This document shows, piece after piece, positions 15,349 through 24,273 of a stretch of 54,911 bases of DNA. The stretch spans positions 1-54,911 of the forward strand of contig CANQQJ010000022.1 of assembly GCA_947625905.1 (NCBI GenBank), in the 5' to 3' direction. The first letter of the stretch is position 1, and every line of letters starts with the position of its first letter. This DNA is from an uncultured Clostridia bacterium. Lineage in GTDB: Bacteria; Bacillota; Clostridia; Monoglobales; Monoglobaceae. The position numbers and the translations under genes are program-made. The notes under the pieces are model-generated. The model saw nothing but the letters and a program-made list of their open reading frames with translations. It had not been told where the DNA came from and made no database searches.

Positions 15349-17340
15349 ATGCAGCTGTTTCATAACTCTCACGACACGGCGTACCGCTCCCCGTTCGGCG
15401 CGGCGCCCACAGACAGCTTTGTGCGTCTTAGCATCAAGATCGACTCCGAGGTGAAGCCGGACCGGGTCCGCGCGCGCTTTTGGGTCGACGACAACGAGGT
15501 TTTTTTCGATATGAACCCGGTCAAAAAGGCCGTTAAAACCACGCCCCACTATCCCGACCTGACTTTGCCCCAAGGGAACGAGGGCAGCGTTATCTACACC
15601 GCCAAGATCCCGACCCCGGAGACCGGTCAGCTGATATGGTACTACTTTGTTATAGAGGCCGGCGGCGAGACCGTATATTATACCAACAACCGCGAAAAGC
15701 TCGGCGGCGTCGGCCAAGTCGACACCGAGCCGCGGGACAACAGCTATCAGATAACGATTTACGACAAAAACTACAAAACGCCCGACTGGTTCAAGGGGCG
15801 CATCATGTACCAGATATTCACCGACCGCTTTTTCGGCGACCACAGCGAGACAGGCGGCGCCATACCCAAAAAGCGCAACGAATACGTGATACACAACGAC
15901 TGGTACGAGCAGATCTCGTTTAACTCGCATCCGTTTGAGACGGGCCCCGCCTGCAACGATTTCTACGGCGGAAACCTTAAGGGCATTATCGAAAAGCTCG
16001 ACTATCTGAAGAGCCTGGGTGTCGGCGTTATTTACTTAAACCCAATATTCGACGCCTACTCCAACCACAAATACGACACCGCCGACTATATGAACATCGA
16101 CCCGATGTTCGGCACCAACGAGATCTTCACGCGGCTCTGCGAGGAAGCGGAAAAACGCGACATACGAATAATACTCGACGGCGTGTTCAGCCACACCGGC
16201 TCGGACAGCGTGTATTTCAACAAGTACAGCAGCTACGGCAGCGACGTCGGCGCTTACAAAAACCCCGACAGCCCGTACCGTGAGTGGTACCAGTTCACCA
16301 ACTATCCCGAATACGAGAGCTGGTGGGGCTGCAGCAATCTGCCGAACGTCAAAGAGATGACTCCGTCGTATCTCGACTACATCCTGCGCGGCGGCGACTC
16401 GGTCGTAAAAACCTGGCTCAGGCGCGGCGCCTCGGGCTGGAGGCTCGACGTGGCGGATGAGCTGCCCGACGAGTTCATAAAAATTTTGCGCCGCGAGGTC
16501 AAGAGCCAAAACAAAGACGCGGTGATAATAGGCGAGGTGTGGGAGGACGCGTCGAACAAGGTCTCCTACGACATACCGAGGGAATACCTGTTCGGCGAGG
16601 AGCTTGACTCGGTTATGAACTATCCGTTTAAAGACAACATGCTGGCGTTTTTGATGGGCAGCATAGACGCGGCGACCCTGAACGCGCGCATGATGTCGAT
16701 ATTTGAAAACTACCCAAAAGAGACCGTGCACGCCCTGATGAACATCGTCGGAACCCACGACACCATGAGGGTGAAAACTTTGCTGGGCGGACTTTCGCAT
16801 GACTGCGGGACCAGAAAGCTCAGCTCGGGCAACGAGGAGCTGGCGACCTACCGCCTGAAGCTTTTGTCGTTCATCCAGATGACCTTTGTGGGCGTGCCCT
16901 GCATATACTACGGCGACGAAGTCGGGATGCAGGGCGGCGGAGACCCGTTTAACCGCGGCACCTATCCCTGGCGCGCCGTCGATCCCGATCTCAGGCAATG
17001 GTACGCCGACCTGGGCGCGCTGAGGAACAAGCTCGACTGCCTGAAAACCGGCAGATACAAAACGCTGTGCGCCTCGGGCGACATATACATCTACGCCCGC
17101 TACACCTCCGACGGAAAGGACTCTTTCGGCAAAAAGGCAAAAAGCAGCGTGGCGGTGTGCGCGGTGAACCGCAGCTTTGAGCGCAGACACGTCGATCTTG
17201 ATGTTTCGCTATTGGGAGACTTCAAGTATTTCGCCAAGGGTATCAAAAATCCCGACATAACCCCCTGCCGCGGAAACATCCTTGAGGTCAACCTCGACCC
17301 GCTCTCCTGCGGTATCTACATCAATTCCGACGAGATATAA
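15349..17340 (+). CDS. GH13 alpha-amylase-family glucan hydrolase (neopullulanase/maltogenic amylase-like), cytoplasmic
   Basis: A 663-residue enzyme without signal peptide, likely acting on imported maltodextrins or glycogen. An N-terminal beta-sandwich domain (about 1-140) precedes the TIM barrel. Barrel motifs are IILDGVFSHTGSD (region I), GWRLDVADE with nucleophile Asp367, IIGEVWED with acid/base Glu396, and VGTHDT with Asp471. The motif MYQIFTDRFF at the barrel start and CIYYGDEVGM are also typical. The C-terminal domain is short. The ATG follows TTTGGAGGG. It lies behind the tRNA operon and before a secreted orphan; no maltodextrin transporter is adjacent. Specificity (neopullulanase, cyclomaltodextrinase or alpha-amylase) is not resolved. 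Confidence 0.9.
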   Translation: MQLFHNSHDTAYRSPFGAAPTDSFVRLSIKIDSEVKPDRVRARFWVDDNEVFFDMNPVKKAVKTTPHYPDLTLPQGNEGSVIYTAKIPTPETGQLIWYYFVIEAGGETVYYTNNREKLGGVGQVDTEPRDNSYQITIYDKNYKTPDWFKGRIMYQIFTDRFFGDHSETGGAIPKKRNEYVIHNDWYEQISFNSHPFETGPACNDFYGGNLKGIIEKLDYLKSLGVGVIYLNPIFDAYSNHKYDTADYMNIDPMFGTNEIFTRLCEEAEKRDIRIILDGVFSHTGSDSVYFNKYSSYGSDVGAYKNPDSPYREWYQFTNYPEYESWWGCSNLPNVKEMTPSYLDYILRGGDSVVKTWLRRGASGWRLDVADELPDEFIKILRREVKSQNKDAVIIGEVWEDASNKVSYDIPREYLFGEELDSVMNYPFKDNMLAFLMGSIDAATLNARMMSIFENYPKETVHALMNIVGTHDTMRVKTLLGGLSHDCGTRKLSSGNEELATYRLKLLSFIQMTFVGVPCIYYGDEVGMQGGGDPFNRGTYPWRAVDPDLRQWYADLGALRNKLDCLKTGRYKTLCASGDIYIYARYTSDGKDSFGKKAKSSVAVCAVNRSFERRHVDLDVSLLGDFKYFAKGIKNPDITPCRGNILEVNLDPLSCGIYINSDEI

Positions 17341-17382
17341 ATAAACATTAAACATAATAAAAAATAAACGGGAGGAATCAAC

Positions 17383-20151
17383 ATGAAAACAACTTTTCCA
17401 AAAAAGCTTTTGTCGGTGCTGCTCGTTATCGCGCTGACGGCCGCGTCGATATGCGCCTTCGCCGACCCGACAAGCGATGACGCGGCACCCGATATATTTA
17501 ACAACGGATACATACGCGGCTCGTATTATCGAGAAAACGGAAGGCTGTTTTACAACATCGAGAAGCTCAGAAAATTTGACGGTGAGATATACACCGCCCT
17601 TTATGACGGCGACGAAAACCTGATCGACGCCAAAGTCGGCAAGTCCGCGGACTCCTTTGAAGCCTCGGACGACAGCGACTACAAAATCAAAGCCTACGTC
17701 TGGGACAAGGATCAGGCGCCTCTGTGCGAGCCTGTCGTTATGAACTCCGCGGCCGGCAAAACCGAAGTCGTGAAGGGTATTGTTGTCGGCAACAGCGTTA
17801 CGACATTAAACGGCGCCGCCTCAAACTCCTATTTACAAAATTATATCCGCGTGCAAGTCTTAGATTACAGCGGCTCCGATGGAAAATATGATTCGGGTTA
17901 CGACGGATATACTCCCGAATATGATTTTGCGTTGGCAAGCGACAACATTGCCGATTATTTCGGCCACCTCGTTGCCTTCAACGTGTCCGCCGAACCACCG
18001 TCGAGTATTTATGAACTTGAAACGATCTCTTCCGTTATGCCTCTTGACGCGGCGTCGATCACGACCTTTGATTTGGATCAATTCTGCTATTGCGACGAAT
18101 CTTGGAACTCCCCGGCGATCTACTTTATGAACAACGAAAACGACAGATTGCCGACCAGAGCCACAATTGATGGGGGCGGCGCATATGTGGTCTATAACGG
18201 GATCTGCGGATATAGTATATCAGAAACATTCGCGCCCATGAGCGATCCCGAAAACAATCTTTACAAAGTTGCCGCAAACAGCGCATACAGCGGACAGGTC
18301 ACGCTGATAGACAACAACGCGACAGCCGGTTATGACTTCATCCTCGTTGATCTTTCGGTATGCGGCGTTGTTCATGAACTGTCAAACAGAGGCGACCTCT
18401 CATTCAAGAACGCTGTAGGCAGCAGAAACAAAGAAAACCTAATTAACAGAATTGAGTTTGAGTCCGCGTATCCTTATGCTCATATTAATATAACAAAGGA
18501 CGGTCGACCCTATGATTACAAACAGCTTAAGGAGTGGGACGCTCTTTCTATCGTAGCCAACACCTCAAACAGCGGCTGCGAGTATTATAACATAGAAGTT
18601 CTTGACCGCGAAAATTCTTCTGTCACGGGCACGATCGGCAGTACGGTTCCGTCGGAGACATCGTCTACCGCCGCCGCTTACGAGATCAACGGCACAATTT
18701 ATGACGTGGCCGAGGGCGCTTACACGCCGGCAATGCTCATGACGGGCACATCGGGCACATTCTATATTGACAAATACGGTAAAATCGTTGCTTACTGCAA
18801 ATATAACGATTCGATCAACTGCGCTTATATTTTGAACGCGGAACTCACATTATCATCCGCCGAGCAGACCCCGATGATCCAAATTCTTTATAGGGACGGC
18901 ACGATCGCCGACGTTGCGTTTGACAAGGTGGTGTCCGTTTCCAACCCGACAGACGCTTTCGAAGCGGAAGATTATTATTACACATTATACATGTATCAAT
19001 ATCATGACGAAGACAGCGTGCGTGGCATGCTCGACTCAATAGTGGGCACCGTTGTCGAACTGACGCTCGAAAACGGTTATCTGAAAACGCTGACACTGCC
19101 GGTATCAAGGATGCCTAACGATATGGATTTAAAGCTCGCCGCTGATGCCGACAATTTTGAATACAATCAATATAAAAACGAACTCAAGATCGGCATTGTA
19201 CCTTTGCAAGTCGCGGATGACGCCGTTGTGTTCTTTATCGGCAGACCGGGCGACGGATACGAATATAAAAAGCCTGCCAAAAACTTCCAAAACGAGCAGG
19301 GACAGATCAAGCCCGAAAACGGCGAGATCATAAGAGGCAGCGAGCTTTTGAGTTTTAGCGGCAGCGGAGAGAAAAAAGCGGCAGCTTACAACTGCATAAA
19401 CGAAGACGATTATGCCGACATCATTGTTATATACAACTCGGAAAACGTCGCGGACCCGAATGTTACTCCGCCGAATGAAACAGAACTCATGTCTGAGATC
19501 TCATTTATCACAAACGTCACAACCGACGGCGGAGTTCTCCGCGTCTCGTATTATCAAAACGGTGAGCTAAGATCGGCTGTAACGGCGCCGAATTTATCAT
19601 CGGAATACCTTACCGTCAATACACAGCCCGGCACGCTGCTGAAGCTTGAACAGGCAAGCGGAATTATTACCGCCGCCGAGCCGCTGCTCACCTTCGACGG
19701 TGAAGCTTTGCCTGATATAATCTACGGCGATTCCGGCGTGCCAAGAGTTTCGCAGCTGCGGGGCCTCAGCGCCGACGATACCGTTATTTACGGAGCCGTG
19801 GTCGGAAGGAACGGAAAAAGGATTTATGTCGCTCCGATGAATCCGGATGATTCCCTGCCGGATTTTAACGATGTTATAACATATGTCGCATACAGCGATG
19901 CCGATAAGTTATATTTATACGACTCGGCGGCATCCTCAAAATGCGGCATCGGAAGTATCGGAGATATTTATGTTGACCAATATTTGGCCGGCGACAAGGG
20001 CGTATCCACCGGATTTACAATATATTACGGACCGTTTTCCTGGGAAAATCCCGTCTCCGACATGCTTGATTACATTTACATTTTAGATAACGGTGAATCA
20101 TCATGTATGGTCTTCTATAAACGTCCGTCTTATATGTACAGTGTTGGCTAA
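17383..20151 (+). CDS. Large secreted protein of unknown function
   Basis: A 922-residue protein that I do not recognise. A clear signal peptide (KKLLSVLLVIALTAASICAFA, cleavage probably before DPTSDD) shows export. The mature part is acidic, rich in Asp, Tyr and Ser, and reads as successive beta-rich units. It has no LPXTG, SLH, dockerin or C-terminal membrane anchor, so it may be released or held by unknown contacts. C-terminal segments such as IYGAVVGRNGKRIYVAPM resemble the beta-strand repeats of surface adhesins. GC content is lower in the middle. The ribosome-binding site is GGGAGGA. It starts 42 nt after the amylase, possibly in one transcript, and ends at a strong terminator. Confidence 0.8.
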   Translation: MKTTFPKKLLSVLLVIALTAASICAFADPTSDDAAPDIFNNGYIRGSYYRENGRLFYNIEKLRKFDGEIYTALYDGDENLIDAKVGKSADSFEASDDSDYKIKAYVWDKDQAPLCEPVVMNSAAGKTEVVKGIVVGNSVTTLNGAASNSYLQNYIRVQVLDYSGSDGKYDSGYDGYTPEYDFALASDNIADYFGHLVAFNVSAEPPSSIYELETISSVMPLDAASITTFDLDQFCYCDESWNSPAIYFMNNENDRLPTRATIDGGGAYVVYNGICGYSISETFAPMSDPENNLYKVAANSAYSGQVTLIDNNATAGYDFILVDLSVCGVVHELSNRGDLSFKNAVGSRNKENLINRIEFESAYPYAHINITKDGRPYDYKQLKEWDALSIVANTSNSGCEYYNIEVLDRENSSVTGTIGSTVPSETSSTAAAYEINGTIYDVAEGAYTPAMLMTGTSGTFYIDKYGKIVAYCKYNDSINCAYILNAELTLSSAEQTPMIQILYRDGTIADVAFDKVVSVSNPTDAFEAEDYYYTLYMYQYHDEDSVRGMLDSIVGTVVELTLENGYLKTLTLPVSRMPNDMDLKLAADADNFEYNQYKNELKIGIVPLQVADDAVVFFIGRPGDGYEYKKPAKNFQNEQGQIKPENGEIIRGSELLSFSGSGEKKAAAYNCINEDDYADIIVIYNSENVADPNVTPPNETELMSEISFITNVTTDGGVLRVSYYQNGELRSAVTAPNLSSEYLTVNTQPGTLLKLEQASGIITAAEPLLTFDGEALPDIIYGDSGVPRVSQLRGLSADDTVIYGAVVGRNGKRIYVAPMNPDDSLPDFNDVITYVAYSDADKLYLYDSAASSKCGIGSIGDIYVDQYLAGDKGVSTGFTIYYGPFSWENPVSDMLDYIYILDNGESSCMVFYKRPSYMYSVG

Positions 20152-20184
20152 TCAATTAAAGATGCGGCTGTAAAAAAGCCCTAT

Positions 20185-20225
20185 AAAAACAAGGATCTCA
20201 ATTTTGAGGTCCTTGTTTTTATTTT
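20185..20225 (+). terminator. Terminator of the secreted orphan gene
   Basis: AAAACAAGGATCTCAA pairs with TTGAGGTCCTTGTTTT, followed by a T-rich tail. It starts 34 nt after the stop codon. Confidence 0.9.
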
Positions 20226-20464
20226 GGAAAGATTTTGTATAATTCGACTTTTGAATGTAATTTAATTCATGCTCTTTTTTTGAGCTTCTTTTGTATATGT
20301 CTTCACGATTCGCCTATTTTGCGGGCGTCTCTCGTCACGCTTTTTGTATCTGCTCACCGTCATACAGTGAAAACATTATATCATGCACCCTATAATTTTT
20401 GATATTAATATTATACCGCATTTTTGCTTGGCAGTCAATATATTTATTTGAACGAGCGGATAAC

Positions 20465-20725
20465 ACCTCATCAGTCGGCTCCGCCGACAGCTTCCCCTCA
20501 AAGGGAAGCCTTTTTTGCCTCCCCTGCCGTAAGGCGGGGGAGGGGGACCGCTTGCGGTGGTAGGGGTTTGCCTCCTCCCGGGAGGAGGTGTCAGGCGCAG
20601 CCTGACGGAGGCGGGAACGTAGGAACTAGGGAACCCCTCTCAGTCGCCTTCGGCGCCGGCTCTCCCCAAGGGGCGAGCCCGACGTGTGACGCATAATGGC
20701 GTAGGGGCGGATCCGCCCGCCGCAT
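20465..20725. repeat. Largest dispersed repeat cluster
   Basis: In order: a GTCGGC/GCCGAC palindrome (about 20474-20490), GCTTCCCCT/AAGGGAAGC (about 20490-20510), CCCCTGCCGTAAGGCGGGG, the 18-bp palindrome CCTCCTCCCGGGAGGAGG (20571-20588), GGAACGTAGGAACTAGGGAA, the TCTCCCCAAGGGGCGAGC unit (near 20662-20679) and the GTAGGGGCGGATCCGCCCGCC unit (20701-20721). All but a few of these units have partners at 7700-7945 or 10550-10725. Confidence 0.75.
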
Positions 20726-20758
20726 TGCTGCATATGTTTGATAGAATAAAAAACTTCA

Positions 20759-20800
20759 AAAAAGGCATATCACTTAATTATTTGTGATATGCCTTTTTGT
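20759..20800 (-). terminator. Terminator of the D,D-carboxypeptidase gene
   Basis: GGCATATCAC (20764-20773) pairs with GTGATATGCC (20784-20793), flanked by A and T runs on both sides, so it can work in either direction. It ends a few bases from the minus-strand stop. Confidence 0.88.
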
Positions 20801-20802
20801 TT

Positions 20803-22152
20803 TTAATATCTTGTTACGACCACCGTCAGGTTGTATTTCTCGTTCCAGACGACTGTGCCCATGTGCCACAGCTCGTCGATCGAGATCGCGCCTCGGCCGT
20901 TTATGTCAAAGGTGCTCTGCGCGTATACTCCCGGATCGTCGGGACCGTTCTTGAGCAGCACCTTGGCCGCCTCCCAATCGCTGAGCTCCAGCTTCTCGTT
21001 CTCGCCGTATGTGTACTGCTCGCCGTAGTTTGGTCCGGCGGTCAGGTCTTTGTCGGTGTTGTTGATGACCGTGGCCGTGTCGGTGGCAAGATCGTATGAC
21101 ACATCAAAACCGTAGTCCTTAAGATCGTCAAGCATTACAACCGCGCAGTCTTGATATCCGTTCTGCTCGTTTCCGTAATGGATAAACGTGGGTATCTCCC
21201 AATCGTTTATGAAGCAGCGAAGATCGGTGGCCACTATATAATCCTTGGGCTTATTGTTCGCGGCCGGCTCCTTATAGCCCGCGTTTCCGCGCTGCGCCAG
21301 GATATCCCAGGAGTAGTCCATTATCTTTATCGTGTCCACATATCTCATGTTGGTCGACGTCGAGCCCATAACCACCGAGATCAGGCGCTTGCCGTCTCTT
21401 GACGCCGTTCCGGTGAAGCAGCAGCCCGCCGCCGAGGTCGTTCCGGTCTTGAGACCGTCGGCTCCGAAGTATTCGTAGGCGCCGCCGGGCAGCATCTTGT
21501 TTGTGGGATAGTACATCGTGCCCCTGAAATTAATCGAGGTCAGCGACGAATAGTTGAGTATGTCGGGATAGTCGGTTATAAGTCTGTTGGCGACCGTCGC
21601 CATGCCTCGGGGCGATATCCTGTTCTTGCTCGAGACTCCGGTGCAGTCTACGAAATATCCGTTAACGCCCCAGTTCGCGATAAGCGTGTTCATCTCGTTG
21701 ACGAATCCCGCCTCGCTGCCGCATATGTAATCTCCCACGGCCATGACCGCCGCGTTGGCCGAAACCACGCAGATCGCGCCCAGAAGCTCATTGAGAGTGT
21801 AGCTCTCGCCCGCCGTCAGATACACGTTTGAATATCCCGGGTCGCGCGAATACGCCGCCAGCGCGCTTCCAACGGGGATCAGCGTGTCCTTGCCGAGACT
21901 GCCGTTTGCGATATGGCTGTAAATAACATAGAGCGCCACAAGCTTTGTCATACTGGCGGGAACCACCGCCGTGTCGGCGTTGTACTCATAGAGCGCCTCC
22001 CCCGTCGATTGGTCGAGGACTATTCCGCCTTTTGCGGAGATGCTCACGGCGTAGGCCGAAAGCGAGCCGCACAGCAGCGCCGCGGCGACGGCTAACACCG
22101 TTATCGTTTTAAGCAGACGCGAGACTTTGCGTCCGCCGGTTTTATTATCCAA
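20803..22152 (-). CDS. D-alanyl-D-alanine carboxypeptidase (PBP5/6-type) with a C-terminal Cu-amine-oxidase-like domain
   Basis: This serine peptidase trims the terminal D-Ala of peptidoglycan stem peptides outside the membrane. After a signal peptide (LLKTITVLAVAAALLCGSLSAYA) the three catalytic motifs are SxxK in VPASMTKL, SxN in VVSANAAV and KTG in DGLKTGTTSA. The usual membrane-binding tail is replaced by a segment resembling a Cu_amine_oxidN1 domain (INDWEIPTFIHYG, LDDLKDYGFDVSYD). I favour the TTG at 22152 because AAGGAG lies 11 nt upstream; the GTG at 22164 overlaps the tail of that site. 449 residues with that start. The gene is monocistronic. Confidence 0.92.
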   Translation of the reverse strand: MDNKTGGRKVSRLLKTITVLAVAAALLCGSLSAYAVSISAKGGIVLDQSTGEALYEYNADTAVVPASMTKLVALYVIYSHIANGSLGKDTLIPVGSALAAYSRDPGYSNVYLTAGESYTLNELLGAICVVSANAAVMAVGDYICGSEAGFVNEMNTLIANWGVNGYFVDCTGVSSKNRISPRGMATVANRLITDYPDILNYSSLTSINFRGTMYYPTNKMLPGGAYEYFGADGLKTGTTSAAGCCFTGTASRDGKRLISVVMGSTSTNMRYVDTIKIMDYSWDILAQRGNAGYKEPAANNKPKDYIVATDLRCFINDWEIPTFIHYGNEQNGYQDCAVVMLDDLKDYGFDVSYDLATDTATVINNTDKDLTAGPNYGEQYTYGENEKLELSDWEAAKVLLKNGPDDPGVYAQSTFDINGRGAISIDELWHMGTVVWNEKYNLTVVVTRY

Positions 22153-22223
22153 TGTTACAAACACTCCTTATGCCGCATCAAATTGTAATGATTATGTAAC
22201 ACAATTGTAACATAACTTTATTC

Positions 22224-22252
22224 AGTATACAACATTTTCCCGAATTTGTCAA
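22224..22252 (-). promoter_or_regulatory. Promoter of the D,D-carboxypeptidase gene
   Basis: TTGACA (22247-22252), 17 nt, TATACT (22224-22229) on the minus strand; start near 22217. Confidence 0.88.
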
Positions 22253-22376
22253 GCCGCGGCGGAACAATTTCCCGTATCAGGCAGAGACCAACAAGATTTT
22301 CACGCCCGAAAAGCACGTGGCTGCGGCGTTTTTCGAATTTATTAAATATTTGTAAACAATTTCCTCGGGTCCCGTT

Positions 22377-22805
22377 TTACTCAAGAGGCTCAAAGCCAAG
22401 CTTGTCAAGCCTAAGGTCGGTGTCCGCGCCGCTCATGCGGCCGTTTATGCAGGAAAGTATCACCGCGTCGCGGCGTCCGCGCGGGTCAAGCGCCTTTTGT
22501 CCCGCGAGCCTCAGCAGCTCCTGCGCCCCGTCGATATCGAGCTCAAGTCCCAGTATGACGCGGATAAGCTTGTCGCGGCTCGGGCGCCGCAGTCCGCTGA
22601 ATATTTGATCGGCGTAATCCCCAAGCCCGCCTTTTTCCTTGACGTCTTTTCTCGACTTGTCTTTTTCGTAGAGCAGGTCGGCCAGATGATATCTCAGATC
22701 GCCGTTCATGTCCTCCTTGTTCTCGCTCAGATATTTTCTGAGCTCGCCGGTGTTTTTGGCTTCCTTTATCTCGCCGAGCAGATTTTCGGTCGATTTTGCT
22801 CCCAT
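22377..22805 (-). CDS. Small helical, HTH-like protein divergent from a Ser/Thr kinase
   Basis: A 142-residue soluble protein, charged and probably all-helical. The C-terminal half (YADQIFSGLRRPSRDKLIRV, then ELDIDGAQELLRLAGQKAL and RGRRDAVILSCING) resembles a family of XRE-like proteins in which a degenerate helix-turn-helix is followed by a DxRDAxI motif; such proteins are often coded beside Ser/Thr kinases in Clostridia, as I recall. I chose the ATG at 22805 because AAGGGGGAG lies 7 nt upstream; an upstream in-frame start lacks one. The gene is divergent from the kinase across 76 nt, so the two may share regulation, or this protein may be a kinase substrate. Function not established. Confidence 0.65.
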   Translation of the reverse strand: MGAKSTENLLGEIKEAKNTGELRKYLSENKEDMNGDLRYHLADLLYEKDKSRKDVKEKGGLGDYADQIFSGLRRPSRDKLIRVILGLELDIDGAQELLRLAGQKALDPRGRRDAVILSCINGRMSGADTDLRLDKLGFEPLE

Positions 22806-22881
22806 GTCGGTCTCCCCCTTGCGCAAATATTTATTATATGATAACATATATTTTGAATAATTGCAACGGACGTGATTATAA

Positions 22882-24108
22882 ATGGAAGGTTACACAATAC
22901 TTGAAACCATTGCCGAGACCGAAAACTCAAAGATCGACCTGGCTTATGACACAAAAAAACGGCGGCTGTGCGTGATAAAGAAAATCAAAAACGGACGCGT
23001 TGACTCATATCTGCCCCTTATCGGCATAAAGCATCCCAATCTCTGCCGAGTATATCGGGTGATCCCCGACGAAAACGCCGTTGTTGCCGAATACGTCGAG
23101 GGCAGAGTCTTAAGCGCCGAGCGGGCGCTGCCCGAGAGCGAGGTCCGAATGATAGGCATAAGCCTGTTTTCCGCCCTGGCCGAGCTTCACAAAAACAACA
23201 TAATACACAAGGATATAAAACCGTCGAACATAATGCTGACAAACGACGGGACCGTGAAGATCATTGATTACGGGATCTCGAGAACTTTTAAGTCGGGCGC
23301 CTCCTCTGACACTTCAAATTTGGGCACCCGCGGCTACGCGCCGCCGGAGCAGTTCGGATTCGCTCAGACGGATTTCCGCAGCGATATATACGCCGCCGGA
23401 GTTACTCTGTTTGAATTGCTCACCGGCGGAAAATCCATAAACAGGCTGAGCGAATACGGCGGCAGCCTCGGGCCCGTGATCCGAAAATGCGTGAGCCTCG
23501 ACCCGGCCATGCGCTATTCATCGGCCGAAGAGGCAAAACGGGCGCTCGAGGGAACCCCCGAGGAAAGCGCCGCTCCGCCGCGGAAAAAGAAGAGCGGCGC
23601 CGTCATTGCCCCGGCTGTCGCGGCGGCCGTTGCGGTCTTTGTTTGCTGCGTGGCGGCAGCCGGATTTTTGAGCGTATTAAACGGCGCGGACAACAGCCTA
23701 AGCTCCGCGGCCGACGAAAGTGCTGACGGCATGGACGCAGCGGCGGACGCCCTGCTGATCGACGCGGCGGGATACACCGACGACACCTATCCCATAGGTG
23801 CGTCGTCGCTCAGGGCCGAGCCGTATGTTTACTACTCCGAACGCTGTCTTGAACTTTTTGTGAAGGTAAAGAAAAACAGCTTTGACATCGAAAAATCCAA
23901 AATAACGCTTTTCTTTGAGCTGCTGGACGACAGCGGGACCGCGCTCGGCACCGAAACTATAAGTTACACGCTTGTATGCGGCGGCTTCGACGTTATAAAT
24001 AAGCCGTTTTATTCCGCGAAATACAAAGACGGCGCGTTCTATGTAAACGGCGGAAAACTGGCGAAGATCAAACTGACGTCCGTTCTGGAGGAACCCGCAC
24101 AATATTAA
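22882..24108 (+). CDS. Membrane-anchored Ser/Thr protein kinase with extracytoplasmic domain
   Basis: A 408-residue Hanks-type kinase. The catalytic Lys is in CVIKKIK, the catalytic loop is IIHKDIKPSNIM (Lys in place of the usual Arg of HRD), the metal-binding loop is IDYGIS (DYG for DFG) and the activation segment ends GTRGYAPPEQFG. The glycine-rich loop is degenerate. After a KKK stop-transfer-like cluster a single membrane span lies at about 240-262, followed by a roughly 145-residue outer domain with no PASTA repeats, so it is not PrkC. The altered HRD and glycine loop leave activity uncertain, though the key Asp and Lys residues remain. The gene ends at a terminator and is probably monocistronic. 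Confidence 0.88.
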   Translation: MEGYTILETIAETENSKIDLAYDTKKRRLCVIKKIKNGRVDSYLPLIGIKHPNLCRVYRVIPDENAVVAEYVEGRVLSAERALPESEVRMIGISLFSALAELHKNNIIHKDIKPSNIMLTNDGTVKIIDYGISRTFKSGASSDTSNLGTRGYAPPEQFGFAQTDFRSDIYAAGVTLFELLTGGKSINRLSEYGGSLGPVIRKCVSLDPAMRYSSAEEAKRALEGTPEESAAPPRKKKSGAVIAPAVAAAVAVFVCCVAAAGFLSVLNGADNSLSSAADESADGMDAAADALLIDAAGYTDDTYPIGASSLRAEPYVYYSERCLELFVKVKKNSFDIEKSKITLFFELLDDSGTALGTETISYTLVCGGFDVINKPFYSAKYKDGAFYVNGGKLAKIKLTSVLEEPAQY

Positions 24109-24146
24109 TTTTTTGCAATAGTGCTCGGTGCACGCCGATTTAAAAT

Positions 24147-24183
24147 AAAGCCATGCTATAATACCATTACGGCATGGCTTTTG
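24147..24183 (+). terminator. Terminator after the kinase gene
   Basis: AGCCATGC (24149-24156) pairs with GCATGGCT (24172-24179), followed by TTTT. The loop is 15 nt. Confidence 0.75.
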
Positions 24184-24211
24184 TCATGGAATAATTCAAG
24201 GAATTACAGAT

Positions 24212-24240
24212 TTGATAACCATGTAAACTTATGGTAAATT
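24212..24240 (+). promoter_or_regulatory. Possible promoter of the Mor-like gene
   Basis: TTGATA (24212-24217), 17 nt, TAAATT (24235-24240). The -10 element is a weak match. Confidence 0.45.
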
Positions 24241-24273
24241 TTTGTTAACACAGAAGCGGGGAGGGCTTAGACT

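Larger units (their letters stand above)
20226..20802. other. Gene-free interval with a repeat cluster
   Basis: The first 235 nt are AT-rich, without a gene or a clear promoter. A repeat cluster fills 20465-20725 and the terminator of the minus-strand carboxypeptidase gene follows. One open frame crosses the cluster (20424-20696) but is made of the repeat modules and has no ribosome-binding site. Confidence 0.7.

Noticed and set aside
20424..20696. Open frame of 90 codons in the repeat cluster
   Set aside because: It is composed of the dispersed palindromic modules and has no ribosome-binding site.
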